A DNA stretch of 6,356 nt from an uncultured Anaerotignum sp. (GTDB lineage: Bacteria; Bacillota; Clostridia; Lachnospirales; Anaerotignaceae). The stretch is from NCBI GenBank assembly GCA_910578425.1, contig CAJTQX010000065.1, positions 1 to 6,356 of the forward strand, read 5' to 3'. This document shows, one piece after another, positions 1 through 5,433 of this stretch. The notes beneath the pieces were generated by a model, which saw only the letters and a program-made list of their open reading frames with translations, was not told the origin of the DNA and ran no database searches. The translations under genes were made by a program, and so were the position numbers. Position 1 is the first letter of the stretch. Each line of letters begins with the position of its first letter.

Positions 1-28
1 CGGAAAGAAGTCCGGACACCGCAGGTGG

Positions 29-45
29 CTTTGCCGCAGGCAAAG
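29..45. repeat. perfect hairpin upstream of trmR
   Basis: A perfect 7-bp inverted repeat (CTTTGCC, loop GCA, GGCAAAG) lies in the first 50 bases. No T-run follows on either strand, so it is not a standard intrinsic terminator. It may be part of the 3' region of a gene left of the window, or of the same dispersed repeat whose G-rich end lies at 59-91. Function unknown. Confidence 0.4.
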
Positions 46-58
46 TACTGACAGGTTG

Positions 59-91
59 GTGGGGGATTGGGGGCAAAGCCCCCAGGGTCTT
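59..91 (+). repeat. G-rich hairpin repeat, copy 1
   Basis: The 33 bases form a hairpin with a 7-bp stem (68-74 with 78-84, loop AAA) followed by GGGTCTT. They align without gaps to 3606-3638 at 27 of 33 positions. The pair G70-C82 is replaced by A3617-T3629 in the other copy, so base pairing is kept while the bases change. The trailing TCTT followed by an AT-rich stretch could act as a weak terminator for a gene left of the window, just before the trmR ribosome binding site. Confidence 0.65.
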
Positions 92-114
92 AAATATTTT
101 ACTAGGAGAAAACA

Positions 115-780
115 ATGAATTATGTGACGAACGATACAATGAACGCGTACTTGCGGACGGTTCAGCCGATGTATGATGGTATACTGGGAGAAATCCAGCG
201 TGAGGCACTGGCCGCGGATGTGCCGATTATCCCACTGGAAACGGCGCGGCTTCTGAGCGTCCTGCTGACGATGCAGAAACCGAAGCATGTTCTGGAAATC
301 GGTACGGCAGTCGGCTTTTCCGCCGGCCTGATATGCCGCTATCTGCCCGAAGACGGCACTGTGACGACCATTGACCGCTTTGAGGTAATGCTCAAAGACG
401 CGAGGGTGAATATCCGGCGCATGGGTCTGGAGGACAAAATAAAAATATTGGAGGGCGATGCGGCAGATATCCTGCCAACGCTGGAAGGGAAATACGATAT
501 GATTTTTCTGGACGCCGCAAAGGGACAGTATGGCAGTTTCCTGCCGCATTGTCTCCGGCTTCTGCCTGTGGGCGGGCTGCTGGTGGTTGATGATGTTTTG
601 CAGGGCGGGACGATTGCGGAAAGCCGTTTCAGCGTGCCCCGCAGACAGCGCACGATACACAAGCGTATGCGAAATTTTATTTGGGACATCACACATCATG
701 ACGCACTGGAAACGTCCATCATCCCCATTGGGGACGGCATGGCTCTCTGCTATAAGAAGAAGGAAACCGAAGGAGAATAA
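115..780 (+). CDS. trmR: tRNA 5-hydroxyuridine methyltransferase (TrmR/YrrM-like class I O-methyltransferase)
   Basis: A 221-residue SAM-dependent O-methyltransferase of the COMT-like family. The SAM-binding motif I is VLEIGTAVGFSA at residues 59-70. An acidic residue closes strand 2 (TTIDRFE, D87), and FLDAAKGQY at 131-139 and VVDDV at 157-161 supply the aspartates (D133, D159, D160) that correspond to the divalent-metal ligands of this family. In Bacillus subtilis the YrrM homologue methylates 5-hydroxyuridine at tRNA position 34 to 5-methoxyuridine. The start at 115 follows AGGAG at 104-108 with a 6-nt spacer. The stop is 5 nt before the next ATG, which encodes a U32 protein as in the B. 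subtilis yrrM-yrrN-yrrO cluster. That context favours TrmR over a generic small-molecule methyltransferase, but the sequence alone does not prove the substrate. Confidence 0.85.
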   Translation: MNYVTNDTMNAYLRTVQPMYDGILGEIQREALAADVPIIPLETARLLSVLLTMQKPKHVLEIGTAVGFSAGLICRYLPEDGTVTTIDRFEVMLKDARVNIRRMGLEDKIKILEGDAADILPTLEGKYDMIFLDAAKGQYGSFLPHCLRLLPVGGLLVVDDVLQGGTIAESRFSVPRRQRTIHKRMRNFIWDITHHDALETSIIPIGDGMALCYKKKETEGE

Positions 781-785
781 ACAGC

Positions 786-2054
786 ATGGAAATAAAAAAG
801 AAGAAACGGCTGGAGCTGCTTGCGCCGGCTGGGGATTTGGAAAAACTGAAAATCGCGGTACTGTACGGCGCGGATGCGGTTTATATTGGCGGGGAGGCTT
901 ACGGTCTGCGGGCAAAGGCAAAAAACTTTACCGCGGAGGATATGGCGGAGGGCATTGCATTTGCACATGCGCATGGCGTAAAGGTCTATATTACCGCGAA
1001 TATTTTTGCGCATAACGCCGATTTTGAAGGTATGGCGGAATACTTCCGGACAGTGGAGCGCATGGGCGCGGACGCGCTGATTATTTCAGATCTGGGCGTA
1101 TTTTCCGTTGCGCGGGAGGCTGTGCCAGATATGGAACTGCATGTTTCCACGCAGGCGAACAACACTAACTACGAAAGCGCGCGGGCGTGGTACGCCCTGG
1201 GCGCGAAGCGCGTTGTTGTGGCGCGGGAACTTTCTCTGAGCGAAATCCGCACGATACGTGACAAAATTCCTTCGGATATGGAAATTGAGGCTTTTGTGCA
1301 TGGCGCAATGTGTATTTCCTATTCCGGACGCTGTCTGCTGAGCAACTACCTCAGCGGAAGGGACGCGAACCGCGGGGCATGCGCCCATCCCTGCCGCTGG
1401 AAATATCATCTGGTGGAAGAAACAAGGCCAGGGGAGTATATGGCAATTGAGGAGGACGAACGCGGGACGTATATCTATAATTCCAAGGACCTCTGCATGA
1501 TTGAGCATATCCCGGATTTGGCAGAGGCGGGGGTATACAGCCTGAAAATCGAGGGACGTATGAAAACGCCGTTTTATGTGGGGACTGTAGTAAAGGCTTA
1601 CCGTCAGGCGATTGACGATTTTTATGAGTCTCCGGAACGCTATCGGGAACGTGTGCCGTATTATTTAGAGGAGGTTTCCAAGGCGAGCCACAGGGCGTAT
1701 ACAACAGCGTTTTACTATGGCAGGCCGGACGGCAACCAGCAGGTCTATACCAATAATTCCTATATCCGCGCATATGATTTCATTGGTATGGTGCAGGAGG
1801 ATTGGGACGAAAAAACGGGACTTGCTGTTGTGGAGCAGCGGAATAAATTTTCTGTTGGGGACGAGATTGAAGTCATGCCGGCAGAAGGGGATTCCTTTGC
1901 CGCGAAGGTTACAGAGATTTGGAACGAGGCGGGCGAAAAGGTGGATTCCGCGCCGCATCCGCAGGAGATTCTGCGGGTACGCTTTGATCGTCCGGTGAAA
2001 AAATTTGATATGCTGCGCAAAGAAACGCCTTTGGAGGAATCTCAGGGGCAGTAA
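786..2054 (+). CDS. trhP: U32 family protein, TrhP/YrrO-like tRNA uridine-34 hydroxylation protein
   Basis: A 422-residue member of the family annotated as peptidase U32 or collagenase, about the length of B. subtilis YrrO. The N-terminal half has the barrel-type opening LLAPAGDLEKLKIAVLYGAD (residues 11-30). The U32 signature spans 168-186, from E168 through C176 and C183 to S186. Further cysteines at C199, C203 and C237 match the spacing expected for the iron-sulfur ligands of UbiU/TrhP-type U32 proteins. KIEGRMK at 254-260 is the other hallmark. Family members in E. coli (YegQ) and B. subtilis (YrrN/YrrO) hydroxylate tRNA U34 rather than degrade protein. AGGAG at 771-775 precedes the ATG by 10 nt and overlaps the end of trmR, so the two are very likely co-transcribed. 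B. subtilis has two U32 paralogues side by side; only the longer type is present here. Confidence 0.85.
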   Translation: MEIKKKKRLELLAPAGDLEKLKIAVLYGADAVYIGGEAYGLRAKAKNFTAEDMAEGIAFAHAHGVKVYITANIFAHNADFEGMAEYFRTVERMGADALIISDLGVFSVAREAVPDMELHVSTQANNTNYESARAWYALGAKRVVVARELSLSEIRTIRDKIPSDMEIEAFVHGAMCISYSGRCLLSNYLSGRDANRGACAHPCRWKYHLVEETRPGEYMAIEEDERGTYIYNSKDLCMIEHIPDLAEAGVYSLKIEGRMKTPFYVGTVVKAYRQAIDDFYESPERYRERVPYYLEEVSKASHRAYTTAFYYGRPDGNQQVYTNNSYIRAYDFIGMVQEDWDEKTGLAVVEQRNKFSVGDEIEVMPAEGDSFAAKVTEIWNEAGEKVDSAPHPQEILRVRFDRPVKKFDMLRKETPLEESQGQ

Positions 2055-2073
2055 AAAGAAAAGGGAAGAAGCT

Positions 2074-2508
2074 ATGGAACTGACACAATGTATCAACTAC
2101 CTGCTGACAACTTCGCAGCATACGGTTTTTCAATTTTTGAATACAAAACTCGCGCCTTATGATATTACGCCATCGCAGTACGGCATTTTAAGCTGCCTTT
2201 GGCAGAGGGAATTTGCCACGCCAAAACAGATTTCGGAGATACTCTGTCTGGAAACTTCGACCATTTCGGGCGTGCTGGACAGGATGCAGAAAAAAGGTCT
2301 GATTGACCGGGTGACAAATCGGGAGGACAGGCGTGAGGTGCGCGTGATTCCTACGGAAAAGGGAAAAAATTTACAGGAGCCGATTTCTAAAATCATAGAT
2401 GAGGTGAATGAGGAAGTCTTGAAATGCTTTTCTGCGGAGGAAACCGCGATGCTCAAAAATATGCTGCGCATGATTGCGGAAGGGAATCATTTTCTGGAAA
2501 AAGGATAA
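2074..2508 (+). CDS. MarR family transcriptional regulator
   Basis: A 144-residue winged helix-turn-helix repressor of MarR type. The N-terminal helices (1-30) lead into ITPSQYGILSCLWQ (31-44). The DNA-binding HTH lies at about 49-73 (TPKQISEIL, then TSTISGVLDRMQKKGLI), and the wing carries the family hallmark NREDRREVRVIPTEKG (82-97). C-terminal dimerisation helices fill 100-140. The frame is open upstream inside trhP, but the ATG at 2074 has a purine-rich ribosome binding site (AAGGGAAG, 2060-2067) 6 nt upstream and gives the usual family length. It starts 19 nt after the trhP stop and ends before a clear terminator, so it is probably the last gene of the trmR-trhP transcript. Cysteines at 6, 41, 58 and 118 leave a redox-sensing role open, with no direct support. 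Ligand and targets are unknown. Confidence 0.85.
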   Translation: MELTQCINYLLTTSQHTVFQFLNTKLAPYDITPSQYGILSCLWQREFATPKQISEILCLETSTISGVLDRMQKKGLIDRVTNREDRREVRVIPTEKGKNLQEPISKIIDEVNEEVLKCFSAEETAMLKNMLRMIAEGNHFLEKG

Positions 2509-2538
2509 TCATGAGATAAGAAATATGGATAAGATAAG

Positions 2539-2569
2539 AAGCGGGTGAAAAAGCCTGCTTTTTTCTTTT
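2539..2569 (+). terminator. intrinsic terminator after marR
   Basis: The stem AAGCGGG (2539-2545) pairs with CCTGCTT (2554-2560), with one G-U pair and an 8-nt loop. The run TTTTTTCTTTT follows from 2559. It lies 31 nt after the marR stop and ends the left-hand + strand transcript. Confidence 0.8.
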
Positions 2570-2571
2570 GG

Positions 2572-2602
2572 AAAAAAAGCTATGTAGCAGGGCAGAGCCC
2601 TG
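2572..2602 (-). terminator. probable terminator after sigK
   Basis: Read on the minus strand, CAGGGC-TCT-GCCCTG (2602-2588) begins one base after the sigK stop codon. A run of seven T's (2578-2572) follows nine bases later. The gap between stem and T-run is longer than ideal, so efficiency is uncertain, but the position between convergent genes fits. Confidence 0.45.
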
Positions 2603-2603
2603 T

Positions 2604-3287
2604 TTATTCCTCTAAAGCGGCGTTGAGTTTTTTCAACGCTTTTTTTTCTATGCGTGAAACATAGGAGCGTGATATGCCGAGCTTTCCGGCGATTTCCTGC
2701 TGGGTCAGTACATCCTGATTCCATAGACCATACCGCAGACAAATGACAAGCCGTTCCCTTGGGGTCAGCCGTTCGCGGACGGCAACCAGCATTTTCTGCG
2801 ACTGTATGGAAAAATCCAGTTGGTCGGCGAAATCTGGCAGTTCAACATTGATGACATCCAGCATGACAAGCTCGTTTCCGTCGCGGTCTGTGCCGATCGG
2901 TTCATGAAGCGAAACGTCATTCTGAAATTTCTTTGTATACCGCAGCGACATCAGGATTTCATTTTCGATGCATCGGGAGGCATAGGTTGCCAGACGGATG
3001 CTTTTTTCTGCGTTATAGGAAAGGATTGCCTTGATCAGTCCAACGATGCCAATGGAGATCAATTCTTCCTGATCCCTTTGCGGGCTGGCATATTTTTTTG
3101 CGATATGCGCTACCAGCCTGAGGTTATGCAGTATCAGTTCCCGCTTTGCGGCTTCGCGTTCTTCCTCTGTGCCGTTCAAAAACTGTTGCAGGTAGCTTTG
3201 CTCTTCCTCCCGCGAAAGAGGCTTTGGGAAGGAGCCGGACGAGGAAAACGCCGTCAGAAGCGGGATAGCGATAAGAAAGGGAAACAC
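2604..3287 (-). CDS. sigK: RNA polymerase sporulation sigma factor SigK (pro-sigma-K)
   Basis: A 227-residue sigma-70 family factor, the late mother-cell sigma of sporulation. Residues 20-24 (FPKPL) and the core-binding region 2 (NLRLVAHIAKKY 55-66, LISIGIVGLIKAI 77-89, LATYASRCIENEIL 99-112) are typical of SigK. DVSLHEPIGTDRDGNEL (124-140) is the SigK/SigE-type linker, and region 4 carries LTPRERLVICLRYGLW and the HTH ISRSYVSRIEKKAL (205-218). The start is GTG at 3287, preceded by AGGAGGTG (3299-3292) with a 4-nt spacer; the frame runs on upstream through hairpin repeats without comparable initiation signals. Residues 1-13 are strongly hydrophobic, consistent with a membrane-tethering propeptide that SpoIVFB-type proteolysis would remove. 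It is shorter than the roughly 20-residue B. subtilis propeptide. The gene is uninterrupted, with no skin-like element. Confidence 0.93.
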   Translation of the reverse strand: MFPFLIAIPLLTAFSSSGSFPKPLSREEEQSYLQQFLNGTEEEREAAKRELILHNLRLVAHIAKKYASPQRDQEELISIGIVGLIKAILSYNAEKSIRLATYASRCIENEILMSLRYTKKFQNDVSLHEPIGTDRDGNELVMLDVINVELPDFADQLDFSIQSQKMLVAVRERLTPRERLVICLRYGLWNQDVLTQQEIAGKLGISRSYVSRIEKKALKKLNAALEE

Positions 3288-3291
3288 AGAC

Positions 3292-3299
3292 GCACCTCC
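3292..3299 (-). promoter_or_regulatory. ribosome binding site fixing the sigK GTG start
   Basis: The minus strand reads AGGAGGTG, a near-perfect anti-16S match, immediately upstream of the GTG at 3287. It selects this codon over the ATG at 3368 in the same frame. That longer form would add 27 residues encoded by hairpin repeat DNA. Confidence 0.85.
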
Positions 3300-3304
3300 T
3301 GTGG

Positions 3305-3328
3305 AAAAACCGCGGGACGCTGTCCCGC
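3305..3328 (-). terminator. terminator-like hairpin in the sigK leader
   Basis: On the minus strand GCGGGAC-AGC-GTCCCGC (3328-3312), a perfect 7-bp stem, is followed by GGTTTTT (3311-3305). The structure ends 5 nt before the sigK Shine-Dalgarno. It could terminate read-through or attenuate sigK, or simply be the end of the repeat region at 3305-3639. No start site for sigK could be recognised, so its position relative to transcription is unknown. Confidence 0.55.
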
Positions 3329-3605
3329 ACCCTGCAAGGGCTTTCAGCCAGTTGCCCTGGCAATGCACTGATATTACCTTCGCCTGACAAGGGCAGACGC
3401 CTTGAAACTGCTCCAGATTACGTGCTGAAAAAGTCGCAGAACTGCAAATCAGACGCTGTCAGCCGCAGATACCTTTTGTCAGGCGATGGTATCTTTTCTG
3501 CGAAGCATAAAATCAGTGGATGCTCTATATCCTTTGACCCGTCACAGCCGTACATTTGTATGGCTGAAAATAAAGTTTGGGGTCAGGCCCTTTTCTAAAG
3601 GGCCT

Positions 3606-3638
3606 GTGGGAGTTTGAGGGCAAAGCCCTCAAGGTTTT
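3606..3638 (+). repeat. G-rich hairpin repeat, copy 2
   Basis: This is the second copy of the 33-base unit seen at 59-91, in the same orientation. The stem 3614-3621 pairs with 3625-3632 around an AAA loop, and GGTTTTT follows. As RNA on the + strand it has the form of an intrinsic terminator, although no + strand gene lies upstream of it as far back as marR, which has its own terminator. Confidence 0.65.
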
Positions 3639-3639
3639 T

Positions 3640-3801
3640 CGCTTTTTATCCATTCTATGATGTGCCGCCGTTGTCTGTGCGTGTCTGAACGGGATTGATT
3701 CTGTCCTTTTTTTTCGGGACGTGGCACATTCTGCCGTAACTTGCGGCGGAAAAATCGTGGGACGGTTCTAAAATCAGGTATAGTGTTATTAGCGTGATTG
3801 G
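3640..3801 (+). promoter_or_regulatory. spoIIA upstream region, promoter not resolved
   Basis: The spoIIA promoter should lie here. In B. subtilis the operon is read by sigma-H. A TATAGT at 3779-3784 could be a -10, but no acceptable -35 sits 17 bases upstream. A GCGGAAAAA at 3746-3754 resembles a sigma-H -35 without a GAAT -10 at the right distance. An inverted repeat ATGTGCC/GGCACAT (3660-3666 with 3723-3729) flanks an eight-T run (3707-3714). I cannot assign the start site. Confidence 0.25.
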
Positions 3802-3815
3802 AAGGAGGAAACGAG

Positions 3816-4169
3816 ATGGAACTGCGTTTTACAAAGAGGAATCAGACGCTGATTGCCCATATTTCAGGAGAGATTGACCATCATACTTCTGGCGAACTCC
3901 GTCTGAAGATTGACAGGGCTCTGGAGCAAATCAGCGGGAAGAATATTATTTTCTGCTTTCGGGAGGTGACTTTTATGGACAGCTCCGGAATCGGCATGAT
4001 GATCGGGCGGTACAAACAGATACAGAGTCTGGGCGGGCGTGTCGCCATTGCCTGCGCGTCCCCGAAGGTCGCGGATATCATTGCCCTTTCCGGTCTGGGG
4101 CGGCTGCTGCCGGATTATGATGAACTGAAAGCCGCGCTTGCCTATGTGGAAGGGAGGGAGGTGGAATGA
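3816..4169 (+). CDS. spoIIAA: anti-sigma-F factor antagonist SpoIIAA
   Basis: A 117-residue STAS-domain anti-anti-sigma factor. In its unphosphorylated form it binds SpoIIAB and frees sigma-F in the forespore. GEIDHHTSGELR (18-29) and FMDSSGIGMMIGRYKQI (53-69) are the family hallmarks. Ser56 in DSSG aligns with Ser58 of B. subtilis SpoIIAA, the residue phosphorylated by SpoIIAB. Length matches the 117-residue B. subtilis protein. The ATG at 3816 follows AAGGAGG (3802-3808) with a 7-nt spacer; a TTG at 3798 in the same frame lies upstream of this site and is rejected. Its stop overlaps the spoIIAB start as ATGA, which implies translational coupling and a fixed ratio of the two proteins. First gene of the spoIIA operon. 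Confidence 0.95.
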   Translation: MELRFTKRNQTLIAHISGEIDHHTSGELRLKIDRALEQISGKNIIFCFREVTFMDSSGIGMMIGRYKQIQSLGGRVAIACASPKVADIIALSGLGRLLPDYDELKAALAYVEGREVE

Positions 4170-4594
4170 GACCGGAGAACGAAGCAAGGGTATTTTTTAC
4201 GGCAGTATCGGAAAATGAGAGCTTTGCGCGGCTGTTTGCGGCGGGCTTTTTTTCACAGCTTGATCCTACGGTTTCGGAAATCACAGACATCAAAACTGCG
4301 GTATCGGAAGCGGTAACAAATGCCATCATCCACGGCTACGAACGGCGGGAGGGCATGGTAGAGCTTTACTGCGCATATCAGGAGCGGAAGGTTTACATAG
4401 AGGTAGCGGATCAGGGACGCGGTATTGAGGACGTTGCGCAGGCGCGTGAACCGCTGTATACCTCCAAGCCGGAACTGGAACGCTCCGGTATGGGATTTAC
4501 GATTATGGAAACCTTTATGGAAAATATGCGGGTGGAGAGCGTAGTGGGCGAAGGCACGAGGGTTTATATGGAAAAAACACTCTCCGAAGAATGA
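4166..4594 (+). CDS. spoIIAB: anti-sigma-F factor and serine kinase SpoIIAB
   Basis: A 142-residue GHKL-fold anti-sigma factor, close to the 146 residues of B. subtilis SpoIIAB. It holds sigma-F inactive and phosphorylates SpoIIAA on serine using ATP. The N box is SEAVTNAIIHGY (47-58), with the catalytic glutamate E48 and the Mg/ATP asparagine N52. The G1 box is DQGRGI (82-87), and the ATP-lid region is ERSGMGFTIMETFM (105-118). The start overlaps the spoIIAA stop in ATGA, with GGGAGG just upstream inside spoIIAA. sigF follows 10 nt after the stop. All catalytic motifs are intact, so the switch should be functional. Confidence 0.95.
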   Translation: MRPENEARVFFTAVSENESFARLFAAGFFSQLDPTVSEITDIKTAVSEAVTNAIIHGYERREGMVELYCAYQERKVYIEVADQGRGIEDVAQAREPLYTSKPELERSGMGFTIMETFMENMRVESVVGEGTRVYMEKTLSEE

Positions 4595-4604
4595 GGTGAG
4601 CGAA

Positions 4605-5318
4605 ATGGAGCATACATTTACACTCATTCAGAAGGCGCAGCAGGGCGATCAGGAGGCGAAAGATACTCTGCTGCGGGAAAATTCAGGGCTGATATGGAGT
4701 GTTGTGCGCCGGTTCAAGGGGCGCGGAGCGGAGCAGGAGGATTTGTACCAGATCGGGGCGATCGGGCTGTTGAAATGCATTGAGAAATTCGATTTTACTT
4801 TTGATGTGAAATTTTCGACATATGCTGTGCCGATGGTGATGGGGGAGATTCGGCGTTTTTTGCGGGACGATGGGGCGGTGAAGGTCAGCCGGAGTTTGAA
4901 GGAGCTGGCGTTTCGGGCAAAACGCCTGCAGGAGAAAGCAATGCTGGAAGAAAACCGCGAGATGACAATGCAGGAACTGGCAGAGGCTTTGGAGGTGGAA
5001 CCGGAGGAGGTGGTCCTCGCGCTGGAGGCAGGGCGGGAAGTAGAAAGCCTGTATGCGGCGGCGGGCGGCGGGGAGGAAGCCCCCCTGCGGCTGATAGACA
5101 AGCTGTCGGATACCACAGAGAATGAAAAAATGCTGGACCGGCTTTCGCTGAAAGAAGCGATGGATACATTAGAGGAAAAGGAACGACAGATTATACTGAT
5201 GCGTTATTTTCAGGACAGGACTCAGGCGGATGTGGCAAAGGAAATCGGCATATCACAGGTACAGGTTTCGCGCATCGAAAAAAAGACGCTGCTGCGGATG
5301 CGGCGGGCAATGGAATGA
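4605..5318 (+). CDS. sigF: RNA polymerase sporulation sigma factor SigF (SpoIIAC)
   Basis: A 237-residue sigma-70 family factor, the first forespore-specific sigma, held by SpoIIAB until engulfment begins. Region 2 runs from NSGLIWSVVRRF (26-37) through EDLYQIGAIGLLKCIEKFD (45-63) and FSTYAVPMVMGEIRRFLRDD (70-89). Region 3 includes VKVSRSLKELAFRAKRLQ (92-109) and an HTH-like MQELAEALEVEPEEV (122-136). Region 4.2 holds ADVAKEIGISQVQVSRIEKK (208-227). It is a little shorter than the 255-residue B. subtilis protein. I chose the ATG at 4605 with AGGTGA (4594-4599) 5 nt upstream; a GTG at 4596 is in frame but has only a weak site. SigF rather than SigG or SigB follows from its place as third gene of spoIIA. 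Confidence 0.94.
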   Translation: MEHTFTLIQKAQQGDQEAKDTLLRENSGLIWSVVRRFKGRGAEQEDLYQIGAIGLLKCIEKFDFTFDVKFSTYAVPMVMGEIRRFLRDDGAVKVSRSLKELAFRAKRLQEKAMLEENREMTMQELAEALEVEPEEVVLALEAGREVESLYAAAGGGEEAPLRLIDKLSDTTENEKMLDRLSLKEAMDTLEEKERQIILMRYFQDRTQADVAKEIGISQVQVSRIEKKTLLRMRRAME

Positions 5319-5337
5319 GAAAGCATGCAGACGTCCC

Positions 5338-5412
5338 GCTCTGCCGCAGGGCTGTGCGGCGGAGCAGAACGCCTGGCTGGATAGTAAAAGTAAGTACAAA
5401 GCACGTTCTGCT
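5338..5412. other. two mutually exclusive stems 3' of sigF
   Basis: Stem A is 11 bp with one G-T pair (5338-5348 with 5355-5365, loop GGGCTG). Stem B is a perfect 9 bp (AGCAGAACG 5363-5371 with CGTTCTGCT 5404-5412). They share bases 5363-5365, so both cannot form completely. Neither is followed by a T-run on either strand, so this is not a standard intrinsic terminator, although it sits between convergent sigF and the zinc-ribbon gene. Confidence 0.5.
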
Positions 5413-5433
5413 GAAAATCCAGAGAGTTTTCCT

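Larger units (their letters stand above)
3305..3639. repeat. composite inverted-repeat region between sigK and spoIIA
   Basis: No credible gene lies here. Both ends carry a hairpin followed outward by the 7-bp terminal inverted repeat AAAAACC (3305-3311) and GGTTTTT (3633-3639). Inside are an 11-bp perfect inverted repeat (3380-3390 with 3476-3486), GATACC/GGTATC (3468-3473 with 3488-3493), a 10-bp stem with one G-T pair (3545-3554 with 3557-3566), TGACCC/GGGTCA (3535-3540 with 3580-3585), a perfect 10-bp stem (3584-3593 with 3597-3606), and an 8-bp stem (3614-3621 with 3625-3632). The right end recurs at 59-91. It resembles a miniature non-autonomous repeat or a structured RNA; neither is proven. 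Confidence 0.5.

Noticed and set aside
1..51. Open frame from base 1 to a TGA at 49-51 that could be the 3' end of an upstream gene (ends LPQAKY).
   Set aside because: Only 16 codons, overlaps a perfect hairpin, and matches no family I recognise. MltG would be the expected neighbour by B. subtilis order, but its C-terminal pattern is not visible.
2820..3371. 183-codon + strand frame opposite sigK.
   Set aside because: Antisense shadow of a convincing sigma factor; it has no supporting ribosome binding site or protein-like motifs.
3305..3639. CRISPR array or tRNA in the sigK-spoIIA gap.
   Set aside because: Repeats are inverted and dissimilar, not evenly spaced direct repeats, and no cloverleaf or tRNA consensus boxes are present.
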